A stretch of 64,000 nucleotides of DNA from Brevibacterium sp. RIT 803 (GTDB lineage: Bacteria; Actinomycetota; Actinomycetes; Actinomycetales; Brevibacteriaceae), in the NCBI RefSeq assembly GCF_016892625.1, contig NZ_JAFEMW010000001.1, positions 992,001 to 1,056,000 of the forward strand. The letters are read 5' to 3'. The notes below the pieces were generated by a model. It did no database searches. It worked only from the letters and a program-made list of their open reading frames with translations, and was not told where the DNA came from. The translations under genes and the position numbers were made by a program. Numbering within the stretch: position 1 is the stretch's first letter; the number at the start of each line of letters is the position of its first letter. Below, one piece after another: positions 8,670 through 17,266 of this stretch.

Positions 8670-9146
8670 ATGCTTAAAGGCTTCAGAGACTTCATTCTTC
8701 AAGGGAATGTCGTCGAACTCGCAACCGCGGTGATCATCGGCGGCGCCTTCACTGGAATCGTGACGGCTTTCTCCGATAAGATCATCAACCCGCTGATCGC
8801 TGCCGTCGGTGGCGCTGAAGGTCCTGCGCTGGCCTTCCGCATCAAAGAAGGCGTTCCGGAGACGACCATTGACCTGGGCGCTGTGATCACTGCAGCGATC
8901 AACTTCCTGATCGTCGCGGCCGTCGTCTACTTCATCATCATCGTCCCGATGAACAAACTCAACGAGCTGCGCAAGCGCGGAGCTCCTGAGGAAGAGGTTC
9001 CTCCGACCACCGAGGATCTGCTCGGCGACATTCGCGAAATCCTCCGGACCCAGGCGGCCACAACCGTCGGTGGTCCTGCGGAAGGTCCCGCCAGCACGGG
9101 CGGTCCGTTCGACGATACCGAGTCGACAGAACCCCCGCGCCACTGA
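8670..9146 (+). CDS. mscL: Large-conductance mechanosensitive channel MscL
   Basis: 158 residues. The start is ATG 8670 with GAAAGG nine bases upstream; the frame is open further upstream but homology begins here. MscL is a homopentameric inner-membrane channel that opens under high membrane tension and releases solutes during osmotic downshock. MLKGFRDFILQGNVVELATAVIIGGAF is split here as the amphipathic N-helix (MLKGFRDFILQGN) and TM1 (VVELATAVIIGGAFTGIVTA). TM2 is INFLIVAAVVYFIIIVPMN, followed by the charged KLNELRKRG helix. The C-terminal tail is longer than in E. coli and acidic/Pro-rich. It ends at a strong hairpin terminator. Confidence 0.96.
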   Translation: MLKGFRDFILQGNVVELATAVIIGGAFTGIVTAFSDKIINPLIAAVGGAEGPALAFRIKEGVPETTIDLGAVITAAINFLIVAAVVYFIIIVPMNKLNELRKRGAPEEEVPPTTEDLLGDIREILRTQAATTVGGPAEGPASTGGPFDDTESTEPPRH

Positions 9147-9160
9147 TTGACGCGAACGCA

Positions 9161-9199
9161 ACGAAGGCCCGTTTCCCCATTGGGGAGGCGGGCCTTCGT
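9161..9199. terminator. Hairpin terminator between mscL and the convergent small gene
   Basis: ACGAAGGCCCG and its exact complement CGGGCCTTCGT form an 11-bp stem extended by TTTCCCC/GGGGAGG. There is no U-tract. It can serve both mscL and the converging minus-strand genes. Confidence 0.75.
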
Positions 9200-9285
9200 C
9201 TTGGTGGATCTCAGCTATTCACTGCTTCGCTGTTCGCTGCTTCACAGATTCGGCACCACTCAAGAAGGCATCTGACTGCCACCCA

Positions 9286-9525
9286 TCACCAGTGTGGAGG
9301 TTTCTGGGACCGGTAATAGTCGGCGCTGAAGCCTCCATTGTCGGCCTCCGCCTCATTGCGCAGCGTGGCACGATACTTCCGCACTGCTGCCTCGAGTCGC
9401 GCCCTCTTCTGAGGCTCCGTTTCATGTTCCTCATCGGAAGCATGTTCAGCGGAGTGATCAGCACGATCTGAGTCTTGTGCAGGCTCACCCTCGGGAGGTT
9501 GTGCCCCGAGGTCTTCGTCAGTCAT
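9286..9525 (-). CDS. Small acidic protein coupled to the helicase-like gene
   Basis: 79 residues, beginning ATG 9525, one base after the stop codon of the large helicase-like gene (ATG 9540, overlapping it, is an alternative). The N-terminal half is acidic and disordered (Asp/Glu/Ala/His). The C-terminal half has a charged helix KRARLEAAVRKYRATLRNE and ends in YYRSQKPPHW, an ending I associate with small conserved Micrococcales proteins. The function is unknown. The tight spacing suggests translational coupling and stoichiometric production with the large protein. Confidence 0.6.
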   Translation of the reverse strand: MTDEDLGAQPPEGEPAQDSDRADHSAEHASDEEHETEPQKRARLEAAVRKYRATLRNEAEADNGGFSADYYRSQKPPHW

Positions 9526-9526
9526 C

Positions 9527-12500
9527 TCAGCGCAAGTCATCCGTGCGGGGCTCGATATCGGCTGCTCTCGGGCGCGCCTTCTCAGCACCCGGCTCACTTG
9601 AACCAACCCGCTCCTGCACTCCATCGGTGGACTCGGAGAACTCAGGCGGATTCTCCTGCGTGCCCTCCGGCGCACTCTGCCCGTCAGAGCTGGGCATCTG
9701 GTCAGAACTCTGAGCCTGGTCAGAACTCGGTACCGGGTCAGAACTGGGCACCTGATCATTGCTCGCGGTCTCGATCAGTCCCGCCTGACGCAGTTCATCG
9801 GCTCTGATCTTGCCTGTGTCGAAGGTGGGAACGACCTCGTCCTCCATCGGACTGTGCTGTGCTGATTCGGGAACCACCACCTCGGCGCCGGTGACTCGTT
9901 TGGCCTGTGCATGCCGTTGCCGGTAACGGTCCACGGCCGCCTGCAGCTGGGAGTCTCCACGACCGGAATTGCCCTTCTGAGCCAACGCCGTTCGGAGCAG
10001 ATCCTTGATCTCACCGTCACCACGGACGACGGCATCGGACTGGACCCAGTCGATCATTGCATCGAGGCCGGAGTCCGAGTACTTGTGCATGGGCAGGCCC
10101 GGCACCAGTTTGGGCCGGCTGCCGGTGCGGCCGACGACAACCGAGGCGGCACGAGCCGCATTGAGGACAGCCTGCGGACTCATCTTTTCGACCGTGGACT
10201 TCCAGGCCTCGAAGATCTTCTCTGTCTCGGACTGCGGATCGACGAAGGCGTCTGTGGACCACATGCGCACGAACTTCCATCCGCGACGGGCCAACTGCTC
10301 GGGAACGACGCGTTCACGCTGGCGCAGGCTGCGGACCGATGCGTATTCGGGTCCGTCTCCGGCGACGGCGATGATCATTCCGTGCTCGTCCTCAGTCGAG
10401 TTCGCCACGGCCAGATCGATACCGTTGTAATGTTCGTGAGCGACCACGCCAAGCTGCAGCAGACGATCGGCGATGTCGTTGAAGAGCGGGTCATAGATCT
10501 CACCGTGCGGGCCCGGCTGCTTGACGCCGCCGCCTGCCAGCTCGTCGAGCAGTCGCGGCAGCAGCGCCGCTCCCCCGCTGAGCCTGTTCGTGTCGAAGTC
10601 ATCGGATTCGATGCTGGAGACTACAGTGAGACGCTTGCGTGCCCGGGTCATCGTCGCCGCGAGGATCCGCTCGCCGTCGGGACCGGATAGCACACCGAAG
10701 TCGTGGATGACACGACCGTGAACTGTCCGACCTAGGCCGAGGGTGAAGATCACCGCATCGCGGGACATGCCCTGGACGCGTTCGGCATCGGTGACCACAA
10801 AGGGTTCCTTGCTCGAATCGTTGAAGAACGCTGCAACATAGGGCAGGTCCTTCATCGCCCGAGAGATCGCGGTGGCAACGCGCTGAGCGTGATGAGCGGT
10901 GAGCGCGACGACGGCCAGGGACTCACGCGAACGGTTCCGAGCGTGCCTGAGCACGAGCTCGACGACCCGCTTGACCTCGGCGTCAGGACTCTCGACACGA
11001 CCGGTGCCGATGTCCGTCGGCCCCCTTCCGTCGGCGACGTAGGAGAACTCGAGTCCGGTGCCCTCCCCCGTGTGCGCGGTCGGCATCGTCGTGATCGTCG
11101 AATCGTAGAAGTGCCGGTTCGCCAGATCGATGAGTCCGACCGGTGACTGTCGATAGGAATTCGACAGTTCCATTCGGGGCAGGAACTCGCCGAGGCGCTC
11201 CTGCACTGAGCTCGGATGGTTCCCATCGTCCATTCCCCAGCGATCAACCGCGATCGTGAAGGGACGAGGACCAAGCAGTCTGGAGTCGCCCAGTGAGATG
11301 ACCTGTCGGGCCCGGGTGATGGCGGGGACCACGTCAGGAACCGAAAGGCGTCCCGCATCGGCGATGACCACAGCGTCGAAGAGCGGCAGTGCTGAGAAGA
11401 GTTCGGGCACCGTGTACGGGCTGGCCATCCAGACCGGGGCAAGAGTCGTCAGGAGCTCGGGAGCCCTCGTCGACATTGTCTGCACGGAGGTGTGCGGGGA
11501 GAGCAGCTCCTGCTTGATGACTCCAGCGGAGATCGGGTCGTTGTCGATGCCCCGCTTCCACGCCTGAGCATGGTTGTAGCGCAATCGGCTCGCACCTGCT
11601 GCGACGAAGGCACGGTCATTTTCGCGGAAGCCTTCGGCCACCTGGTGCAGTGCGGCACCGTCGTGACGACCCACCTGGGGATCTTCGCTGGCCATCCTCT
11701 GCAGAACCGACGCCCAGTAGGCCAGGTCGAACTCCGGACCGACAAGCGCGGTGTCAACCTTGCGGCGACGCAGGTCAGTGAGCAGATCAGACAGGCCCTC
11801 ATCAGTCAGTTCGCGCTGGATGCGGGACCGTTCCGGAAGTTCACCGAGATGCTCAGAATCACGGCCCATGGCTTCGGTCCGCGCCTGCAGCTCTTCGATG
11901 AGCATCGATCCCAGATCGCCGCCGTCTGGAGTGGTCTCCAGAATAGGTGCGATCTTGGCAACGTCGGCCTCAACGCTCTGGAGGATCTCATCAGCCTCGA
12001 GGACACCACGAGGAATCTGTGGACGACCGTCATGCCCGGCGAGGTCCTGGAGCACGATGCGCTGGGACCGGACGTCGATCAGCGCAGAGTGCAGGTCTGT
12101 CACCTCGGCGCCGGGACGGAGGAATTCGTTCGCGGACTTCTTCTGGCGCTTGCGCTGAAGCATGCCCATCTCTACGCCGACTTCGGAACGGTATTCTGCA
12201 GTTCCGGTCGCGGCGATGAGATCGTCGAGTCGATGATCGTAGATGTCAGGGGCGAAGCTGTCGAGGGTCGCCCGTACTCGCAGCAGTACCTTGATCGCGC
12301 GTGACCAGTCATTGAGGTTGCGGCGGGGATTCAGTTTGGCTTTGGACAGGACCGGCTCGACGGCCTTGACCAGATCAGGGATGGTTCGACCCAGTCGCTC
12401 GGCGACGGTCCGTGCCGCTTCGGCTTCGTCGACCGATTTCAGGTCCGCGCCGAACCAGACGGTGTCCTCGACGTCGAGAGTGAAGGCGCCCAATGATGCC

Positions 12501-14377
12501 AGCTCGCTGAGCTTTTCGCGCAGAGCGTTGCGACGGTCATCGCTGGCCTCGAGAAGATCTTCACCGAACCGGACAGGGGTCTGGGGAGAATCGTCGCCGG
12601 ATGTCAGCTCCGCCAGGTGCTGCATGGTCTCGTAGACGGATACGTCCCAGGGCTCACGCCGAAGATGCAGTGACGAGACATGCTCGTTCAGTGTCTCGCG
12701 CTGCTCGTTGAGTTCATTGAGCAGCCCGCTCAGATCGGGGCGCTCGGCATTCTCGGCCGATCCGATGAGGCCGACGAGCTGGTTCCTGATCGCGCCGGTG
12801 CCCTGGCGGGTGTCCACGGCGAATTCTGAGAGTCCGACTTCGCCGAGGCGGGAGGAGAAGTCGTCGAGTGCGTCGGCAGTCTGCGCCAGGAAAAGAACGC
12901 TCTTTCCTGTGTGGGCAAGTGTTGTAGCCACCGCGACTGCGACCTGTGTGGCCCCGGTCCCTGGCGGGGTGTCGACGACGACCGACTGCCCGGAGACTGC
13001 AGCATCGACGACGGCCTGCTGGTCGCCATCGACGTCGATGACGAGGAACTCTTCCTGTGGTTTGCGATCAGGGAGAGGGGTGACAGGTTCCTTGAGTGCG
13101 GCCGGAATCACATCATCATCGGACTCGACAGCGTCCGAGTCTGCGAAACTGTCGGCGTTCGTCTCAGCTTCTGCGCTCTGGGGTTCGGCAGTCTGCGGTT
13201 CGGCGGTGACTGCCGCTGAGTCATCTGCCTTCGAGCCCACCGACTTTGAGACGGTCGGCTCCGAGTCCGCCGACTTCGAGCCCGTCGACGCTGAGGCGGT
13301 CGCGGTGGTCTCGCCGATGCCCTGGTCCGGCTGTACGGGCTCATCACGCTCAGTGCCATCTGCTTCGGCGTCCCTGGCAGAGACTCCCTTAGCTGAGGTG
13401 TCCTTGGCTGCCGTGGTCCCACTTACGGTGTCGGCCGAAGTTGAATCGCTTGAGCCTTTGACTGGAGCCTTCGCACCCCCAGGCAGAGACCCGTCTATGA
13501 TCGGCACCGTCGGCTGAGAGAACTCATCCTCGTCGCCAACGACTGCGTCCGGGGAAGAGGCGCGCTCTTCGTCGGCGCTCGGCGTGGCTTCCTGCCGCGG
13601 CTCCGGCTGCACTGCCTGCCGAGGAGTCGGAACGTAGGACGGGCCGCCGAGTGCCCCTCGCACGTCCTCGTCGCCGGCGAGGGCACGGAGGATCGGGTGC
13701 TGTGTGGGCAGGTAGTCCGTGGTGAACGGGCTCGCAATGTTCGCGAAAGTCGACACCACGAAACGGTGGTTGATGCGCAGCCCTGGCACTGACTGTGCGA
13801 GGTCGCGGAGGCGATCCAGGGCAGGCCCTGGGTCGAAGCCGTGCGGACCTCCGGTGGCGTCGACCCATTCGTCGACAGGCACGTTCAGGTCGTAGGCCTC
13901 GGCCAGGTGCTGAACCAAGGCAGGGTTGATCATGATTCCGTTGCCCAGCACGATCTCGAAGTCCTCGACGCGGGAGCCGCGGGGAACGAGAGTGACATGG
14001 CGCATCACTACGGGGGCATTGAACTTGTACTTGGAATCCTTTTCGGTCCACGAGGCAAAGCCGATCGCCAGGTGTGCCGTCTGAATTCCTCGTTCGTTAT
14101 CGAGCTGCTCGGCCTTCGACCGGATCGACTTCGCTCGACGGCGTGCGTCAGCGAGGACCTCGTGGTCGCGGACCAGGCTGGAGAGTCGGGTGGCCCGACC
14201 GGCCAGAAGCTGGGCTAGGCCAGACGGGTGCGCTCCGGAGAGATCGATGCTGCCATCACGCGAATCCCGGAAATGGAGCATGGTGTCGCGACCGCCCAGA
14301 TGGGCAGCCTGCTGTTTCCACTCGGCGTAGACATCGTCGAGTTCCGGGAACTGATCGTCAACTACGGAATCTGGCAC
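9527..14377 (-). CDS. Giant SF1-helicase/nuclease-like protein with degenerate motifs
   Basis: 1616 residues from GTG 14377. The N-terminal domain (about 1-240) resembles the DUF4011-like front of large bacterial helicases. Residues about 255-430 are a low-complexity Ser/Glu/Asp/Thr linker. A helicase-type ATPase core follows, but its Walker A reads DTPPGTGATQ, so the invariant Lys is Ala476. Later motifs are recognisable yet altered: VIADAGRL (Walker B region), SLGDSRLLGP, and AERVQGMSRDAVIFTLGLG with MTRARKRLTVVSS (motifs V-VI). A C-terminal MTES_1575-type nuclease fold has GIDLAV (Asp1321), but IAVAGDG replaces the usual IE-DG, so the Glu is Ala1339. Both enzyme activities may be lost. Confidence 0.75.
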   Translation of the reverse strand: MPDSVVDDQFPELDDVYAEWKQQAAHLGGRDTMLHFRDSRDGSIDLSGAHPSGLAQLLAGRATRLSSLVRDHEVLADARRRAKSIRSKAEQLDNERGIQTAHLAIGFASWTEKDSKYKFNAPVVMRHVTLVPRGSRVEDFEIVLGNGIMINPALVQHLAEAYDLNVPVDEWVDATGGPHGFDPGPALDRLRDLAQSVPGLRINHRFVVSTFANIASPFTTDYLPTQHPILRALAGDEDVRGALGGPSYVPTPRQAVQPEPRQEATPSADEERASSPDAVVGDEDEFSQPTVPIIDGSLPGGAKAPVKGSSDSTSADTVSGTTAAKDTSAKGVSARDAEADGTERDEPVQPDQGIGETTATASASTGSKSADSEPTVSKSVGSKADDSAAVTAEPQTAEPQSAEAETNADSFADSDAVESDDDVIPAALKEPVTPLPDRKPQEEFLVIDVDGDQQAVVDAAVSGQSVVVDTPPGTGATQVAVAVATTLAHTGKSVLFLAQTADALDDFSSRLGEVGLSEFAVDTRQGTGAIRNQLVGLIGSAENAERPDLSGLLNELNEQRETLNEHVSSLHLRREPWDVSVYETMQHLAELTSGDDSPQTPVRFGEDLLEASDDRRNALREKLSELASLGAFTLDVEDTVWFGADLKSVDEAEAARTVAERLGRTIPDLVKAVEPVLSKAKLNPRRNLNDWSRAIKVLLRVRATLDSFAPDIYDHRLDDLIAATGTAEYRSEVGVEMGMLQRKRQKKSANEFLRPGAEVTDLHSALIDVRSQRIVLQDLAGHDGRPQIPRGVLEADEILQSVEADVAKIAPILETTPDGGDLGSMLIEELQARTEAMGRDSEHLGELPERSRIQRELTDEGLSDLLTDLRRRKVDTALVGPEFDLAYWASVLQRMASEDPQVGRHDGAALHQVAEGFRENDRAFVAAGASRLRYNHAQAWKRGIDNDPISAGVIKQELLSPHTSVQTMSTRAPELLTTLAPVWMASPYTVPELFSALPLFDAVVIADAGRLSVPDVVPAITRARQVISLGDSRLLGPRPFTIAVDRWGMDDGNHPSSVQERLGEFLPRMELSNSYRQSPVGLIDLANRHFYDSTITTMPTAHTGEGTGLEFSYVADGRGPTDIGTGRVESPDAEVKRVVELVLRHARNRSRESLAVVALTAHHAQRVATAISRAMKDLPYVAAFFNDSSKEPFVVTDAERVQGMSRDAVIFTLGLGRTVHGRVIHDFGVLSGPDGERILAATMTRARKRLTVVSSIESDDFDTNRLSGGAALLPRLLDELAGGGVKQPGPHGEIYDPLFNDIADRLLQLGVVAHEHYNGIDLAVANSTEDEHGMIIAVAGDGPEYASVRSLRQRERVVPEQLARRGWKFVRMWSTDAFVDPQSETEKIFEAWKSTVEKMSPQAVLNAARAASVVVGRTGSRPKLVPGLPMHKYSDSGLDAMIDWVQSDAVVRGDGEIKDLLRTALAQKGNSGRGDSQLQAAVDRYRQRHAQAKRVTGAEVVVPESAQHSPMEDEVVPTFDTGKIRADELRQAGLIETASNDQVPSSDPVPSSDQAQSSDQMPSSDGQSAPEGTQENPPEFSESTDGVQERVGSSEPGAEKARPRAADIEPRTDDLR
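9682..9753. repeat. 18-bp tandem repeat inside the helicase-like gene
   Basis: GGTCAGAACT recurs at 9700, 9718 and 9736, with a variant CGTCAGAGCT at 9682: four units of exactly 18 bp. In frame it encodes repeated PSSDxx hexapeptides in the C-terminal tail. Confidence 0.8.
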
Positions 14378-14484
14378 AATTCGACCCTAACGAGAAATTT
14401 CACATAATAGGCGCTGGCACACCGTGAAACATCCAGGTTTCTTCTACGCTACACTGGGTGGTCGTGGTCGAAGACGGCCACATC

Positions 14485-14557
14485 GCCCCCGTAGCTCAGG
14501 GGATAGAGCACCGCTCTCCTAAAGCGGGTGCCGGCAGTTCGAATCTGCCCGGGGGCG
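14485..14557 (+). tRNA. tRNA-Arg (anticodon CCU)
   Basis: A complete cloverleaf: acceptor arms GCCCCCG and CGGGGGC, D-arm GCTC...GAGC, anticodon stem CCGCT/AGCGG with loop CTCCTAA giving anticodon CCT, and T-arm GGCAG-TTCGAAT-CTGCC. The discriminator is G and CCA is not encoded. It reads the AGG codon. TACACT at about 14449 is a plausible -10 box. Confidence 0.96.
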
Positions 14558-14696
14558 CACTTTCGCCTGTGAAGTCAATTGGCGCATAATCGCACCTGCT
14601 GCGACAAACTCCAACGAGGCCGCGGATCGTTGCACGCAGCTGATGCGAGCAGGCGATGAAACGTTGCGACGGTACGGTTAGAGGTGTGACGCTCAG

Positions 14697-15227
14697 ATGG
14701 CAACAAACCTGCGAACCATACTGCGCGATCAATGCGATGTCGCCTGGTCACTCTTCGAATATCACGCAGAGGCGCTGACTGATGAGGTTTTGCTCTGGTC
14801 ACCGTCCGCGCACCAGTGGACGATGCGCCAGGTGGACGACCGCTGGCGTGCGGATCTGGCGAAGGTTGAACCCGATCCAGTACCTGTCACGACGATCGCC
14901 TGGCTGACTTGGCACATGGGCTGGTGGTGGAGCACCGCGACTGCTCACCTCGCCCAGACTCCGGCACCCTCACCCGACGAGATCCAGTGGCCGGACAGCG
15001 CATCGGAGATCATTCGGTGGCTCGATCGCATCCACGCTGAGTGGCAGCAGGTACTCGCCGACACCGAGCGTCTGGACGACGAAGCCTCTTACCCCTGGCC
15101 AGAAGGGTCCGGCAAGACGCTGGCCGACATGGCCGCATGGGTGAATGTCGAACTGACGAAGAATATCGCCGAAATAGGTCAACTGCTCGTGATCCGCCGC
15201 GCCAGAGAGTACGCCGGAGACAACTGA
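14697..15227 (+). CDS. DinB-family protein
   Basis: 176 residues. The four-helix DinB/YfiT-like fold is indicated by LRDQCDVAWSLFEYHAEAL at the start, the TTIAWLTWHMGWWWSTATAH helix with metal-ligand type histidines, and WVNVELTKNIAEIGQL near the C-terminus. Members are thiol-dependent metalloenzymes (bacillithiol or mycothiol S-transferases) or uncharacterised. The start is ATG 14697; GAGG is 12 bases upstream and TACGGT at 14673 could be the -10. It stands alone between the tRNA and a decayed uspA fragment. Confidence 0.8.
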   Translation: MATNLRTILRDQCDVAWSLFEYHAEALTDEVLLWSPSAHQWTMRQVDDRWRADLAKVEPDPVPVTTIAWLTWHMGWWWSTATAHLAQTPAPSPDEIQWPDSASEIIRWLDRIHAEWQQVLADTERLDDEASYPWPEGSGKTLADMAAWVNVELTKNIAEIGQLLVIRRAREYAGDN

Positions 15228-15505
15228 GCGTCGCGCCGGTTTCTGTTGAGATCGCGGGTGACGCGCACGACCATTGTCGAGCACTTCGAGTGCGGCAGCA
15301 CTGGCTGCGAGGTCGAGCCAAGAGCACTCCGGCGAGGCCTCCACGAACGCGCGAACCGATGACAAGCATCTCGGTGGGCTGACCGTCGAACAGGGTCCAG
15401 GTGACGTCGAGGTTCGGGCACTCGGTCTCCAGGCGCTGATTGTCCACGACGAGCTTGTCAGCGCGCTCATTGACGAGTCGATCAAATTCCAGAGCCTCGG
15501 CGACA
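15228..15505 (-). pseudogene. Decayed 3' fragment of a universal stress protein gene
   Basis: On the minus strand this stretch matches, from the stop end, the last third of the intact UspA gene at 17,933-18,997. Recognisable pieces are LVNERADKLVVDNQRL, CPNLDVTWTLFDGQP and LVIGSRVRGGLAGVLL. One base is missing near 15,318 (CCAAGAGCA against CCAAGGAGCA), after which VLPHSKCSTMVVRVTRDLN continues in another frame. An in-frame 30-bp deletion removes one of two AGCACCTCGGCGG copies that remain in the intact gene. No 5' half is present, so it cannot make a working protein. Confidence 0.85.
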
Positions 15506-15548
15506 AACGGCACCAACACCCGAACGGCGAGACCAATCGGAACTCAAC

Positions 15549-15577
15549 AAGACAATCGTCCTTGCTGCCTCTATACT
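15549..15577 (+). promoter_or_regulatory. Candidate promoter of the surface protein/sortase genes
   Basis: AAGACA (15549) and TATACT (15572) are separated by 17 bp. This would give a leader of about 90 bases before ATG 15674. The promoter lies just outside the uspA remnant. Confidence 0.5.
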
Positions 15578-15673
15578 ATCCAGGTGGGAGCGAACGCCGG
15601 CAATCTGCCTTGTGCCCAACCACGTGGAGTCGAAGGCCGACACCTCGTGGCGCACCCCAGGAAGGACCAGAAC

Positions 15674-17200
15674 ATGCGGCACCTCCGCAGACGACTGCCC
15701 GTAGTCGGCACAACGATTGCACTGATCGCCGGGAGCACCCTCCTATCGTCTCCGGCAATGGCCGCGCCCGAAGTCGGCCCCCAACTCAGCGCGTACGAGG
15801 GCGAACCAGATTTCACCGGCGTCACCACAAACCCTGAGACGGACAACCAGGGCGGCGTCGACAACGCCACCATGTATGGTGCCTACATTCCCTCCTCAGG
15901 TGTCCTCTCCGGCAGTCGTGTCTGGTGCATCGACCGGGGCCTGACCCAACCTATGGGCAACGGTTACGACGAAGGCGGAAAATCATCCGTCGAAGCCCCC
16001 GAGCTGGCTTATATCCTCGCGAAATGGGACGAGCCCCGCGACGATCAGGCCGAGCAGATGGCTCATGACATGGCCATCGGCGAGCATGTGCACAGCTCTG
16101 ATGAAATCGACCACCGTGACATTCTCGATGACCGCAGCCTGCAAGAGGTCACCGATGGAATCGGGTGGAACGAGGACTCTCAGAACCTCAAGGACATCGG
16201 TGCAGACGCGTTCTACGATGACGTACTCCCCGACGCCTACGACCTCTCGGCACTCATGGGCGACGAAGCCGCGAAGTATGCCGGAGACGGCACCTATCAG
16301 GCCGAGGTCACCATTGACGAAGAATCATCGTCTGCGGTTGTCTCGCTGGTCAACTCCGAGGGCGTCAGCGTTCCCGGATTCGACGGTGAGCTCACTGTCG
16401 ACGGCGCCACACCTGAGACGACAGAGATCACGTCCGGTGAATCGTCAGTCGAGGTGCCCCTCGAGTTCACCGACGAAGTTCCCGATGTCTCTGTGTCAGT
16501 GACCTTCTCGGGATTGCCGACTGGTTCGGTGACTCAATGGAATCCCAAGGACTTCGACGCCGATGATTATGATCGCGCGAGCCTGCAAGCTGTCGTTGAG
16601 GGGCAGGAGACAACGGCTCAAGCATCGGATTCCTACCAGGGCCTCTACACCCCGAAGGTGTCTTCGCAGGTCTCGATCACCGAGATCACTGAGCTCCCGG
16701 CCAAGGTCACCGACAAGGTTCGCCTTGACCACTGCGCACCGGGTGAAACCATCGAAGATGTCACAGTCGAGGTATACGTCGAAGACGGAACTATCACTCA
16801 GTCCGAGACCGTACCCGAGGACGCGGAGCTGCTTGAAACCTTCACTCCCGATGTCACCTGTGATGAAGACGGCACCGTCGACTTCGAGACGGACGAGCTC
16901 GCACTCGATGCCGACTTCGCCAAGCCCGGCGAGCAGAAGTCGGTGACATTTGTGGCCTCGGCTCCTGCCTCCGGATCAAACGAAGCCTTCTCGCATGAAT
17001 ACGGTGTGCCCTCGGAGACCGTGGACATCGCCATTCCCGAGGCTGAAAAGCCAGACGACAACCCGGTCGTGAAGACCGGAGCGTACGTTGCCTTCGCCGA
17101 CGGCGGACCCAATTGGAACCTCATCGGCGGCATCGGACTGCTGACCGTGGCCGGAGGGCTCATCGTCGGAGCACTTCGTCGTCACAGGACGGGCAACTGA
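15674..17200 (+). CDS. Secreted, cell-wall-anchored surface protein (thioester-domain-like N-terminus)
   Basis: 508 residues. The start is ATG 15674 with GAAGGA seven bases upstream. A signal peptide (RRRLP, a hydrophobic core, cleavage after AMA at 30) precedes a region resembling actinobacterial thioester domains: SRVWCIDRGLTQP with Cys85, then ELAYILAKW. Where the domain normally has its Gln (TQAAIW) this protein reads HDMAIGEHVH, so an internal Cys-Gln bond is doubtful. The long middle is rich in Asp/Glu/Thr/Val, like Ig-type stalks. The C-terminus has a sorting-signal layout: NPVVKTG (463-469), a membrane helix NLIGGIGLLTVAGGLIV and RRHR. The motif is not canonical LPXTG. The next gene is probably its dedicated sortase. 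Confidence 0.75.
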   Translation: MRHLRRRLPVVGTTIALIAGSTLLSSPAMAAPEVGPQLSAYEGEPDFTGVTTNPETDNQGGVDNATMYGAYIPSSGVLSGSRVWCIDRGLTQPMGNGYDEGGKSSVEAPELAYILAKWDEPRDDQAEQMAHDMAIGEHVHSSDEIDHRDILDDRSLQEVTDGIGWNEDSQNLKDIGADAFYDDVLPDAYDLSALMGDEAAKYAGDGTYQAEVTIDEESSSAVVSLVNSEGVSVPGFDGELTVDGATPETTEITSGESSVEVPLEFTDEVPDVSVSVTFSGLPTGSVTQWNPKDFDADDYDRASLQAVVEGQETTAQASDSYQGLYTPKVSSQVSITEITELPAKVTDKVRLDHCAPGETIEDVTVEVYVEDGTITQSETVPEDAELLETFTPDVTCDEDGTVDFETDELALDADFAKPGEQKSVTFVASAPASGSNEAFSHEYGVPSETVDIAIPEAEKPDDNPVVKTGAYVAFADGGPNWNLIGGIGLLTVAGGLIVGALRRHRTGN

Positions 17201-17216
17201 CGATTCAGTCATGACA

Positions 17217-17249
17217 CGGTGGCGGCCACAGCCTCGGTGGCCGCCACCG
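17217..17249 (+). promoter_or_regulatory. Perfect 13-bp hairpin between surface protein and sortase genes
   Basis: CGGTGGCGGCCAC and GTGGCCGCCACCG pair perfectly around the 7-base loop AGCCTCG, 16 bases after the surface-protein stop and 18 bases before the sortase ATG. It has no U-tract. It could be a partial terminator or an mRNA-stabilising stem that makes the anchored protein more abundant than the sortase. Confidence 0.7.
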
Positions 17250-17266
17250 ACATATGAAAGGAAGCC

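Noticed and set aside
9682-9753. CRISPR-like spaced repeat
   Set aside because: The 18-bp units are contiguous, in frame inside a gene, and have no variable spacers or cas genes nearby.
15440-15673. N-terminal extension of the surface protein
   Set aside because: The open frame reaches 15,440 but runs through the uspA remnant and promoter; the signal peptide and Shine-Dalgarno fix the start at 15,674.
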